Part shown: positions 1 through 9,715 of the stretch, piece after piece
How the letters are laid out: each line of letters opens with the position of its first letter
Numbering within the stretch: position 1 is the first letter of the stretch
DNA from: CAZXWK01 sp964644675
GTDB taxonomy: Bacteria; Actinomycetota; Coriobacteriia; Anaerosomatales; JAAXUF01
Direction: 5' to 3'
Length of the DNA stretch: 64,000 nucleotides
NCBI GenBank assembly: GCA_964644675.1
Contig: CAZXWK010000002.1
Span: forward strand, 1-64,000
The notes under the pieces: model-generated
The model's database searches: none
What the model was told of the DNA's origin: nothing
Seen by the model: the letters and a program-made list of their open reading frames with translations, nothing else
Translations under genes and position numbers: made by a program

Positions 1-1790
1 GCGTGGATGACGTAGACGGCGTCGAACTCGAGTCCCTTGGCCGAGTGCATCGTCGAGAGGATGAGGTAGTCCTCGTCGAGGACCGGCGGCCCCGCGAGGT
101 CCTGAGTGTAGGCCGGCGGGTCGAGCACGAGCTCCGCGAGGAACTGGGATCGGTCCCTCGCGCGCGACGCGAGCGACTCGATCTGCTCGAGGTCGCGCAG
201 CCGTGCCGCGACGTTGTCGTAGCGTCGCTCGAGGAGCGGGCCGTAGATCGTGCGCACCGCGTGCACTTGGGCCGGCACCTCGCCGGGGCCCGCGCCTGCC
301 AGACCGCGCAGGAGCGAGACGACGTCGGGCCACAGCTCAGCCGCCGCCTCAGGGACGCTCGCACCCACCCAGGCCTCGAAGTCGTGGCCGGAGCCGGAAA
401 GCGCCTCCATGAGCTGCGACGCGGTCTTTGGCCCGATGCCCGGCACGAGCCCGAGCACGCGCAGGCCCGCCATCGCGTCGCGGGGGTTCTCGGCGAGGCG
501 CAGGAAGCTCACCAGGTCCTTGACGTGCGCCATCTCGACGAAGCGCAGGCCTCCGTACTTGCGGAAGGGGATGTTGCGCCGCGAGAGCTCCATCTCGAGC
601 GCCATCGAGTGGTGCTGGGCGCGGAACAGCACGCACTGGTGCTTGAGCAACGTGCCCTGCTCCCGGTGTTCGAGGATTCGCTCGCAGAGCCAGTCGGTCT
701 GCTCGGCCTCATCTCGGCAGCTTGCGAGGACCGGCCGGCCGCCGCCTTCGCGTGTCGTCCACAGGTCTTTCTCGCGGCGCTCGCTCGCCTCGGCGATGAT
801 CGCGTTGGTCGCCGAGAGGATCGCCGGCGTCGAGCGGTAGTTGCGGGTCAGCGTCGCGACCTCGGCGTTCGCGAAACGCTCCTCGAAGTCGAGGATGTTG
901 CGCACCGTGGCCGCCCGGAAGCTGTAGATCGCCTGCGCGTCGTCGCCCACGCATGTCACGCCCGTGCCGTCGGGGCGCAGCCGCGAGACGATCTCGGCCT
1001 GCAGGGTGTTGGTGTCCTGGAACTCGTCGACGAGCACGTGGTCGAAGCGCTCGCGGACGCGGTCGCCCGCGTCTGGGTCGCCGAGCAGCCCGTGCCAGAA
1101 GAGCAGCAGGTCGTCGTAGTCGAGGACCTGGGCCGCCTCCTTCTTGTCGGTGTAGAGCGCGAAGAGGTTCTTGAGGTCGTCCTCGGCCGCTCGGCACCAC
1201 GGGAAGCTGGCGCGCAGGACCTCGGCGAGCGGGAGTTGCGCGTTCACGCAGCGCGAGTAGATGTCGAGACACGTGGACTTCTGCGGGAAGCGCGAGCCGC
1301 CGCGACCCAGGCCCAGCTCGGTGCGGGCGAGGTGCATGAGGTCCTCGGAATCGCCCCGGTCCATGATCGTGAAGTCGGGCTCCATCCCCAGGTCGCGCGC
1401 GTGGATGCGGAGCAGGCGGGCGGCCATCGCGTGGAAGGTGCCGCCCCACACGCGCGCACCGGAGAGTTCCGGGCCGCCGTTCTCGGCTGAGCCGCGCAGC
1501 AGGCCGTCGACGCGGCGCACCATCTCGCTCGCCGCGCGGCGCGTGAAGGTCAGCAGCAGGATCCGGCCGGGATCGGCGCCGCGCGCGATGAGGTGCGCGA
1601 CGCGGTGGGCGAGCGTCGCGGTCTTGCCGGTGCCGGCGCCCGCCACGATCAGCAGCGGCCCGTCGCCGTGGGCGGCCGCCGCACGCTGTTCGGGGTTGAG
1701 GTCGGCGAGCAGCGCGTCCGCGAGTGCGGCGGCGTCGGGAGGCGCGGCGGCGGTGGTCCCGGGCGCGGGTGAGGGGTTCTCGGCTGGCAT
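1..1790 (-). CDS. UvrD/PcrA-type ATP-dependent DNA helicase, 3' end missing
   Basis: Superfamily 1A 3'-5' DNA helicase acting in DNA repair and replication-fork maintenance. Reading the minus strand from the ATG at 1790 gives 596 residues before the window ends. Visible motifs in order are the Q-motif region (LNPEQRAAAAH), Walker A (AGAGTGKT), motif Ia (LLLTFTRRAASEM), motif II (VDEFQDTN), motif III (GDDAQAIYSFRAA), motif IV (LTRNYRST) and motif V (TMHSAKGLEFDAVYVIH) at the cut end. Motif VI and the C-terminus lie outside the window. An AGGAG ribosome-binding site stands 8 bases before the start. The roughly 30-residue Pro/Ala-rich N-terminus before the helicase core is typical of actinobacterial homologues. 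It is transcribed divergently from the ATP synthase operon. UvrD versus PcrA cannot be separated from this portion. Confidence 0.93.
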   Translation of the reverse strand, partial: MPAENPSPAPGTTAAAPPDAAALADALLADLNPEQRAAAAHGDGPLLIVAGAGTGKTATLAHRVAHLIARGADPGRILLLTFTRRAASEMVRRVDGLLRGSAENGGPELSGARVWGGTFHAMAARLLRIHARDLGMEPDFTIMDRGDSEDLMHLARTELGLGRGGSRFPQKSTCLDIYSRCVNAQLPLAEVLRASFPWCRAAEDDLKNLFALYTDKKEAAQVLDYDDLLLFWHGLLGDPDAGDRVRERFDHVLVDEFQDTNTLQAEIVSRLRPDGTGVTCVGDDAQAIYSFRAATVRNILDFEERFANAEVATLTRNYRSTPAILSATNAIIAEASERREKDLWTTREGGGRPVLASCRDEAEQTDWLCERILEHREQGTLLKHQCVLFRAQHHSMALEMELSRRNIPFRKYGGLRFVEMAHVKDLVSFLRLAENPRDAMAGLRVLGLVPGIGPKTASQLMEALSGSGHDFEAWVGASVPEAAAELWPDVVSLLRGLAGAGPGEVPAQVHAVRTIYGPLLERRYDNVAARLRDLEQIESLASRARDRSQFLAELVLDPPAYTQDLAGPPVLDEDYLILSTMHSAKGLEFDAVYVIH

Positions 1791-2128
1791 GGGCGAACTC
1801 CTGTTCGATTCGGGCACCACGAGCCTAGCACGCTCGTCGCACGAAAGCGAACACGCGTTCGATACTCCGAGCGTCGGGGCCGGGACGAGGGTCGAACGCG
1901 CCGCGGCGTCATCCCTCTCATCCCGATGGCCGATGCGAATCCTCCCGACCGCCGAGGTTTCGTACCTGTGGCGCCGCTGCATCGGCCTGAGGTCGGGCAT
2001 ATCCAAGACGTACCAGCACTTCTCTGACAGCGAGGCCCACGACGCCGCTTCGGTGCGACTGTTCGAACCTTCGAACCGTGTGAGCAACGGAGCCGTGCGA
2101 CCCCGCTCCCGGAAGGGGGGCGTCGCAC
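1791..2128. other. Divergent intergenic region between helicase and ATP synthase genes
   Basis: 338 bases without a convincing gene. It must hold the promoters for both the helicase (minus) and the ATP synthase operon (plus). A TAGGCT hexamer on the minus strand about 35 bases above the helicase start could be its -10 box. On the plus strand I see only weak promoter candidates, an inverted repeat at 2061-2076 and a strong GGAAGGGGGG ribosome-binding site before 2129. Confidence 0.5.
2061..2076. promoter_or_regulatory. Perfect 7+2+7 inverted repeat upstream of the atp operon
   Basis: GTTCGAA-CC-TTCGAAC, a perfect palindrome 53 bases before the first atp gene. It could be an operator or a small hairpin in the leader. 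Nothing identifies a binding protein. Confidence 0.3.
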
Positions 2129-2377
2129 ATGTCGACCAACGTCGGCGACGGCGGTCCAGCCGTCGGTCCGAGCAAGTCGCCGGACCTCATCCCCAGGGAG
2201 TTCCTCAGGGTGATCGCCATCTGGTCGCTCATCCCGGCCTACCTGCTCGCAGGTGCGTTCATCGGCTGGCTCGTGGACCTGTGGCTCGGGACGTTTCCCT
2301 ACGGCATCGGCGTCTGCCTGCTGCTCGCGCTCGGCCTCGCCGTGCGCGACATGCTCCGGCTCCGAGACACGCTCTAG
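2129..2377 (+). CDS. AtpZ/AtpI-family ATP synthase-associated membrane protein
   Basis: An 82-residue protein with two transmembrane helices (about residues 25-47 and 52-72), starting the ATP synthase operon. The ORF fits the short AtpZ / 'ATPase gene 1' family, small membrane proteins encoded at the head of many F-ATPase operons and linked to assembly of the c-ring or Mg2+ handling. The glycine-bearing first helix (LAGAFIGWLVDLWLG) followed by a second helix and a basic C-terminus is the usual pattern. The start is set by the GGAAGGGGGG ribosome-binding site eight bases upstream. It is followed 18 bases later by the atpI-like gene, so both occur in tandem as in several Gram-positive operons. 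Confidence 0.75.
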   Translation: MSTNVGDGGPAVGPSKSPDLIPREFLRVIAIWSLIPAYLLAGAFIGWLVDLWLGTFPYGIGVCLLLALGLAVRDMLRLRDTL

Positions 2378-2395
2378 GTCCGGGGAGGTGCGCAG

Positions 2396-2827
2396 ATGAG
2401 CGGATCGACCGCCGAGAACGGCACCTCGTACGGCCTCTCGTGGGAGTTCCTCGACGAGATCGGCTGGTGGGCGCTCGGCATCGGCCTGCTGCTCGCGGTC
2501 GCCGGGTCGCTCGCGACCGGGACGGCCGCCTTCGCCGTCGGCTGCGCGCTCGGCACCATCAGTGACGTGGTGATCGTGCGCCTGTCGTCACGGCGCGCGG
2601 CGCGCGAACTCGAAGCGGGGCGCATCGACAGCGCCGCGCCGACCGCGATGGTCGCGGGGCGCCTGCTGGTCAAGGCGCTGCTGCTCGTGCTCTCTCTCGT
2701 CGCCCCGTCGCTTCTGAGCTTCGCAGGCACCGTGGCCGGCATCCTGGTCTTCGACGTGACGCTTGCGTTCGTGGGCGGCGGGCTCGCCATCGCACGGACC
2801 ATGAGCCGTCCCAAGGAAGGAGGGTGA
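2396..2827 (+). CDS. atpI: ATP synthase subunit I (AtpI-like)
   Basis: A 143-residue membrane protein with four predicted hydrophobic segments (about residues 21-38, 43-62, 88-105 and 108-130), a size and topology matching the ATP synthase I family. AtpI proteins assist c-ring assembly and stability and are not part of the finished enzyme. The family is poorly conserved in sequence, so the assignment leans on position: directly upstream of atpB, with 6 bases between. The gene ends in a basic tail that overlaps the atpB ribosome-binding region (AAGGAGGG). Confidence 0.7.
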   Translation: MSGSTAENGTSYGLSWEFLDEIGWWALGIGLLLAVAGSLATGTAAFAVGCALGTISDVVIVRLSSRRAARELEAGRIDSAAPTAMVAGRLLVKALLLVLSLVAPSLLSFAGTVAGILVFDVTLAFVGGGLAIARTMSRPKEGG

Positions 2828-2833
2828 TCCGCC

Positions 2834-3565
2834 GTGAAGCTCGAGCCTTCCTCGGTGATCGTCCTCGTGAACTCGCTGATCGCCGCGGCTCTTCTCATCG
2901 TTGGCGGCGCGTGGCTCGCGCGCGGGGGACTCTCGGTCACCGAGCCGTCCCGCCGGCAGAACGCCGGCGAGGCGATCCTGCAGTTCTTCGTCGGCAAGGC
3001 CGGCGACATGGCCGAAGGCGCCCAGCGCGATCGCATCATGCGCCTGGTGGCGCCGTTTCTGGCCGTACTCTTCCTCTTCATCATCGTGAGCAACCTGTTC
3101 AGCATCGTCCCGGTGCCCATCCTCAACCGCCCGCCGACCTCGCACTTCAGCGTGACGCTCGCGCTCGCGCTCTTCTCGGTGGGAGGGACCCTGGTCATCT
3201 CGGCGGCGATCAAGGGCGCGGGCAAGACGTTCCTGCACCTGTTCTGGCCCAACCCGCTCCAGTGGGTCTCCGAGATCACCGACGTGCTCTCGCTCTCGCT
3301 GCGGCTCTTCGGCAACATCGCCGGCGAGTACATGACCGTGGCGCTCGTGGTGCTCGTGGTGCCGATCGGCATCCCGCTCATCCTGCACGCGCTCGGCCTG
3401 ATCCCGGCGTTCGTGCAGGCGCTCGTGTTCACGTTGCTCACCGCAAGCTTCCTCGCAAACGCGATCGTCCACGAAGAGGCGCCCGAGTCCGAGAAGTCCG
3501 CGAAGCCGGCGAAGCAGCGGCGTCACGCCGCCGAGCCGCACCGGATGGCAGAGGGGAGGTCGTAG
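2834..3565 (+). CDS. atpB: ATP synthase F0 subunit a
   Basis: Integral membrane stator subunit that forms the two proton half-channels against the c-ring. The 243-residue protein has five to six hydrophobic helices. The essential arginine is in SLSLRLFGNIAGEYM (near residue 159), the hallmark of subunit a, and the last helix carries the QALVFTLLT motif. The GTG start at 2834 follows an AAGGAGGG ribosome-binding site. The C-terminus has an unusual 35-residue hydrophilic, Lys/Glu-rich tail after the last helix, which most subunit a proteins lack. Confidence 0.95.
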   Translation: MKLEPSSVIVLVNSLIAAALLIVGGAWLARGGLSVTEPSRRQNAGEAILQFFVGKAGDMAEGAQRDRIMRLVAPFLAVLFLFIIVSNLFSIVPVPILNRPPTSHFSVTLALALFSVGGTLVISAAIKGAGKTFLHLFWPNPLQWVSEITDVLSLSLRLFGNIAGEYMTVALVVLVVPIGIPLILHALGLIPAFVQALVFTLLTASFLANAIVHEEAPESEKSAKPAKQRRHAAEPHRMAEGRS

Positions 3566-3568
3566 GTC

Positions 3569-3796
3569 ATGAACGAAGTCTGGCTCGCTCTGGTCGCCGT
3601 TCTGCCGATCGCGGTGGGTGCCATGTTCGCGTCGCTTGCGATGCGCTACGTGTCCACCTCGGCGATCGACGGGATGACCCGTCAGCCCGAGATCGCCCCG
3701 CAGCTGTTCACGGCGATGCTGATCGGCATGGCGCTCATCGAGGCGCTGTGCATCTACACGCTCGTCGTCACGCTGGTGATCTCTCAGAAGATGTAG
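3569..3796 (+). CDS. atpE: ATP synthase F0 subunit c, with atypical helix-1 packing motif
   Basis: Proteolipid that makes the rotating c-ring. The 75-residue hairpin has two helices, the conserved RQPE loop (residues 38-41) and the ion-carrying Glu58 in MALIEALCIY. Aligned on Arg38 and Glu58, the residue after Glu58 is Ala and the position corresponding to the Na+-binding Gln of Ilyobacter is Met25, so proton rather than sodium coupling is inferred. The glycine positions of the usual GxGxGxGxG packing motif in helix 1 are Ala18, Phe20, Ser22, Ala24 and Arg26. This should change helix packing and possibly ring size. It lies 3 bases after atpB. Confidence 0.93.
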   Translation: MNEVWLALVAVLPIAVGAMFASLAMRYVSTSAIDGMTRQPEIAPQLFTAMLIGMALIEALCIYTLVVTLVISQKM

Positions 3797-3818
3797 GCGG
3801 AAGTGAGGGGTGAGAACC

Positions 3819-4328
3819 GTGAACCCCGCCCAGCTCAACCTGAACCCGATATCCCAGCTCGACCCGGTCGTGATCGTCGCGGTCATCGTGCTCATGTTCG
3901 TCACGTACTTCGCCCTGCGGCGCGTGTTCGTCATGCCCTACCTGCGCGTGATGGACGAACGCTCCCAGCTCTTCGAGCTCGCCGACGAGCGGCATCGCCA
4001 GGCGGGAGACGCCGTGCGCGAGGCTGACTACGAGAGCGAGCGCGCGCTGACCGAGGCGGCCGCGGCCGCCGAGCAGCTGCGGGCGGACGCCCGAGAGCGC
4101 GCCGAGACCTACCGCCGCGAGCGGGTGGAGGAGGCGACCGCGACCGCCTCGGAGCGACTCGAGCGCGGCCGCGCGGACATCGCGACCGAGAAGGCCATCG
4201 AGGTCGAGGCGCTCCGGAGCCAGGCGATCGACTGCGTAGACCTCGCGTGCGGACAGCTCATCGGCGGCGCGTCCGACGAGGTCGTCCAGGCAGCGGTCGA
4301 CCGGCTCCTGTCTCGGCGGATCCAGTAG
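3819..4328 (+). CDS. atpF: ATP synthase F0 subunit b (first of two)
   Basis: Peripheral-stalk subunit: one N-terminal membrane helix (about residues 16-34) followed by a long Ala/Glu/Arg-rich coiled coil (RALTEAAAAAEQLRADAR) and a C-terminal segment that should contact F1. About 169 residues, normal for the family. The GTG at 3819 has AGGGG eight bases upstream; an in-frame GTG at 3810 would add three residues. A second b-type gene follows 12 bases later, so this enzyme has a b/b' heterodimeric stalk like those of photosynthetic bacteria. Confidence 0.9.
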   Translation: MNPAQLNLNPISQLDPVVIVAVIVLMFVTYFALRRVFVMPYLRVMDERSQLFELADERHRQAGDAVREADYESERALTEAAAAAEQLRADARERAETYRRERVEEATATASERLERGRADIATEKAIEVEALRSQAIDCVDLACGQLIGGASDEVVQAAVDRLLSRRIQ

Positions 4329-4340
4329 GGGGTGGCCAGG

Positions 4341-4937
4341 ATGCTCGAGGAGCTCATGACGATCGTCACCGAGATCGCCGCCGAGATGGGCGTCGAGATC
4401 GTGCACGCACCACTGCGTTTCGCCGCCGAGGTCGTGCAGTTCCTGCTGCTGATCGCGATCGTGTGGGTGGTCGCGGTGGGCTTCGGCAAGCGCCGCGGCT
4501 TCGTGGTCAACATGCTCGCCGAGCGCCAGCGGGGTATGGGCGAGCGCCTGTCGGCCGCCGCCACCGCCGAGGAGGACCTCAAGCACGCCGAGCAGGTCGC
4601 CGCGCTCAAGATCCGCACGGCGAACGCCGACGCGCGTCGGGTGATAGCCGAGGCGAAGCGGGAGGCCGACGAGCTTGAAGCCAAGGCGAAGGCCGAGGCC
4701 GACACGGAGGCCAAGCGGATACTCGAGCGCGCCGACACCGCGCTGTCGACCGAGCGCGCCGAGATGCACCTCGAGGTGCGCGAGACGCTGGTGGACCTCG
4801 TCTCGCAGGCCACCCGCTCGATCATGAACGAGAAGGTCCCCCTCGCCGAGCAGCGCCGGCTCATCGAGACGGCGATCCTCGCCGGCATCGGTGGCGAGCC
4901 GGCGTCCGCGGCGCAGGCGCCCGAACGGGTGCACTGA
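4341..4937 (+). CDS. ATP synthase F0 subunit b' (second b-type subunit)
   Basis: A second peripheral-stalk subunit: a membrane helix near residues 29-48 (VVQFLLLIAIVWVVAVGFG), then a coiled coil with the KAKAEADTEAKRILERA pattern and a family-typical C-terminal segment. It occupies the place where delta (atpH) normally sits, but no delta-like domain is present in it. The ATG at 4341 has GGGGGTGG five bases upstream; an in-frame GTG at 4332 is an alternative. Its last base is the first base of the next start codon (TGATG), suggesting translational coupling to the delta-alpha fusion gene. Confidence 0.85.
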   Translation: MLEELMTIVTEIAAEMGVEIVHAPLRFAAEVVQFLLLIAIVWVVAVGFGKRRGFVVNMLAERQRGMGERLSAAATAEEDLKHAEQVAALKIRTANADARRVIAEAKREADELEAKAKAEADTEAKRILERADTALSTERAEMHLEVRETLVDLVSQATRSIMNEKVPLAEQRRLIETAILAGIGGEPASAAQAPERVH

Positions 4938-6826
4938 TGAACGCGCACATCGACACGTCGGAGTCCGCCGCGCTCACCGACGGGACGGCGTTCGCGCGGT
5001 TGCTGGAGGGTTTCGACGGTTCGCGCGTCTCGTTGCACGTGCGCACGCACCTCGACGATGCGGTGGTGCGCGCGGTCCGAGACCACGTCTGTCGTGCGGC
5101 GGGGCGCGAGATCGCGCTGGACGTGAAGATCTCGCCGACGATGGACGCGGGTGCCGTGCTCTACGTCGGCGACGCGGGTCGGTTCATCCTCGACCAGCGT
5201 GCGATGTACCTTGACGGCGTCGAGCGCGACCTGCGCGCCGAGCTCGAGGACCTGCCCGCCGCCGAGGCGACCGACGCCTACGAGCGGCTGCGCGTCCTTC
5301 TCGGCGGTCTGGGGCCGCACGCGTCGGTGGAGGACCTGCTCGACACGGGTACCGTGCAGCGGCTGGGCGACGGCGTCGTCATCGCCACGGGACTGCGCGA
5401 CGTCGGCAGCCAGGAGATCGTCGAGTTCGAGGGCGGCGGCCTGGGGCTCGCGTTCTCGCTCAAGAACCGCTCCGTGGGCGTCGTGCTGCTCGGCGGTGAG
5501 GAGAGCGTGCGCGAGGGGCAGGACGTGCGGCGTACCGGCCACCTGCTGCGCGTGCCCGCAGGCGAAGCGCTGCTCGGGCGCGTGCTCGACGCGATCGGCC
5601 GACCCATCGACGGCCGCGGCGCCGTGGTGCCGGCGGCATGGATGCCCGCCGAGCGGCCCGCGCCCGGCGTCGTCGACCGCCGGCCGGTCGACGTGCCGCT
5701 GCATTCCGGGATGAAGGTGATCGACGCACTCGTCCCGATCGGCAGGGGCCAGCGAGAACTGGTGATCGGCGACCGCAAGATCGGCAAGACGACGCTCGCG
5801 CTCGACGCGATCCTCGCTCAGAAGGGGCGGGACGTCGCGTGCATCTACTGCGCGATCGGGCAGAAGGCGTCGTCGGTGCGCCAGGTGGTGGCGTGCCTCG
5901 AGGAACACGACGCGCTCGAGTACACGGCGGTGGTCGTGGCGCTGCCGGGCGACATGCCGGCGTTCCGCTACCTCGCGCCGTACACGGCGTGCGCGATGGG
6001 CGAGTACTTCATGGACCGCGGCGGCGACGCGCTCGTCGTCTACGACGACCTGACCAAGCACGCGGTGACGTACCGCGAGATGTCGGCGCTGCTCGATCGA
6101 CCGGTCGGCCGCGAGGCGTACCCGGGCGACATCTTCTACGTGCACTCGCGCCTCCTCGAGCGCGCTGCGCGCCTCAACGAGGAGCGGGGGAGCGGGTCGC
6201 TCACGGCGATGCCGATCGTCGAGACACTCGCGGGCGACATCTCGGCGTTCATCCCGACCAACGTCATCTCGATCTGCGACGGGCAGATCATGCTCGACGC
6301 CTCGGCGTTCAACGAGGACCGCCGGCCCGCGCTCGACCCGGGCCTCTCGGTGTCGCGCGTCGGCGGCTCGGCCCAGGCGCGCGTCATGAAGCAGGTCGCG
6401 GGACGGTTGCGCATCGACCTCGCGCAGTACGAGGAGATGGCCCGGTTCGTGAAGTTCGGGGCCGAGGTGGACGAGGCGACGCAGCGGCAGCTCGTCCGTG
6501 GCGAGCGAGCCCGTGAGCTGCTCAAACAGGACCAGCACGCGCCGATGCCCCTCGAATCCGAGGTGCTCGTGCTCTACGCCGTCGTGAACGGCTACTTCGA
6601 TCACGTCGCGGTCGAGCGAGTGGGCGAGGTCGAGACCGAGCTGCTCGAGTGGGCGGCCAATCGACGCAGTGACGTGCTCAGAGCGCTCGCGGGGTGTGAC
6701 GGCCTCACCGAAGAGATCGAGGCGATGCTCGCCGGCGCGCTCGAGGAGTTCCTGGCGCGGGCGGGAGCGCCGGCCGAGGTCGCCGGCGCAGGCTCGGTGC
6801 CCGTCGACGCGGGGGCGGTGGCGTAG
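4937..6826 (+). CDS. atpA: ATP synthase alpha subunit with fused delta (OSCP) C-terminal domain
   Basis: Catalytic-core alpha subunit of F1. From about residue 136 (DTGTVQRLGDGVV) it is a full alpha subunit: P-loop GDRKIGKTT near residue 278, the arginine finger in SVSRVGGSAQ (Arg474), and the canonical alpha C-terminus. Normal alpha has about 25 residues before this point; here there are 135. Residues about 30-104 resemble the C-terminal domain of subunit delta: the alternation REIALDVKISPTMDAGAV, then YVGDAGRFILDQR and a final helix YLDGVERDLRAEL, matching the delta pattern of beta strand, 'GG(V/L)xxxxGD', 'xIDGSVRGRL' helix. The delta N-terminal helical domain, which ordinarily binds the alpha N-terminus, is absent, and no separate delta gene exists in the operon. 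The domain call is by eye. Confidence 0.85.
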   Translation: MNAHIDTSESAALTDGTAFARLLEGFDGSRVSLHVRTHLDDAVVRAVRDHVCRAAGREIALDVKISPTMDAGAVLYVGDAGRFILDQRAMYLDGVERDLRAELEDLPAAEATDAYERLRVLLGGLGPHASVEDLLDTGTVQRLGDGVVIATGLRDVGSQEIVEFEGGGLGLAFSLKNRSVGVVLLGGEESVREGQDVRRTGHLLRVPAGEALLGRVLDAIGRPIDGRGAVVPAAWMPAERPAPGVVDRRPVDVPLHSGMKVIDALVPIGRGQRELVIGDRKIGKTTLALDAILAQKGRDVACIYCAIGQKASSVRQVVACLEEHDALEYTAVVVALPGDMPAFRYLAPYTACAMGEYFMDRGGDALVVYDDLTKHAVTYREMSALLDRPVGREAYPGDIFYVHSRLLERAARLNEERGSGSLTAMPIVETLAGDISAFIPTNVISICDGQIMLDASAFNEDRRPALDPGLSVSRVGGSAQARVMKQVAGRLRIDLAQYEEMARFVKFGAEVDEATQRQLVRGERARELLKQDQHAPMPLESEVLVLYAVVNGYFDHVAVERVGEVETELLEWAANRRSDVLRALAGCDGLTEEIEAMLAGALEEFLARAGAPAEVAGAGSVPVDAGAVA

Positions 6827-6828
6827 CG

Positions 6829-9300
<2,472 letters not shown>

Positions 9301-9301
<1 letters not shown>

Positions 9302-9570
9302 TGGCGCTGACGCTCAAGGTCGTCACGCCGAGAGGCGTCGAGTTCGAAGAAGAGGGTCTGGACCGGATCGTGCTCAGGCGGCGCGAGGCCGACCACGTGC
9401 CCGGCAGCGAGGTCGCCATCTGCGACCATCACGCGAACCTGCTCATGCAGTCGCAGCGCAGCTCCATGCGGCTCACGCGGGGCGAGCAGAGTTGGGAAGT
9501 GCCTGCCGGGGCCGGAGTCCTCGAGGTCGACGGCGAGGCGGTGACGCTCGTCATCACCGACGAGTGCTGA
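9301..9570 (+). CDS. atpC: ATP synthase epsilon subunit, beta-sandwich domain only
   Basis: Rotor subunit at the foot of gamma. The 89 residues cover only the N-terminal beta-sandwich (LTLKVVTPRGVEFEEEG to AVTLVITDEC). The C-terminal two-helix domain of about 45 residues, which in many bacteria inserts into F1 and inhibits ATP hydrolysis, is missing. The start overlaps the atpD stop (TGATG). The stop is clean, and no helical-domain coding is seen in any frame downstream, so this looks like genuine family variation rather than a frameshift. It closes the operon. Confidence 0.88.
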
Positions 9571-9619
9571 CCCCTTCGGGCCGCGCGGTGGCGAAGCGAC
9601 GCGCTCATCAAGCCGGCCG

Positions 9620-9650
9620 GATGGTTCCAGGTGCGGAGCGGGGAACCATC
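9620..9650. terminator. Inverted repeat downstream of atpC
   Basis: Exact 9-bp arms GATGGTTCC / GGAACCATC separated by 13 bases, 50 bases after the atpC stop and 66 before the MFS gene. There is no U-tract, so it could be a weak or Rho-assisted terminator, an mRNA 3'-end stabiliser or an operator for the MFS gene. Confidence 0.35.
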
Positions 9651-9715
9651 TGAATGACGCAGTCCCCCGAAGGACCCTCGATGCCGCACACGGATCTCGT
9701 CAGGATCGCCCGCCC

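Noticed and set aside
4341..4937. b-delta fusion of the mycobacterial type in the second b gene
   Set aside because: The protein ends after the normal b-subunit C-terminus; the delta-like domain is on the next gene.
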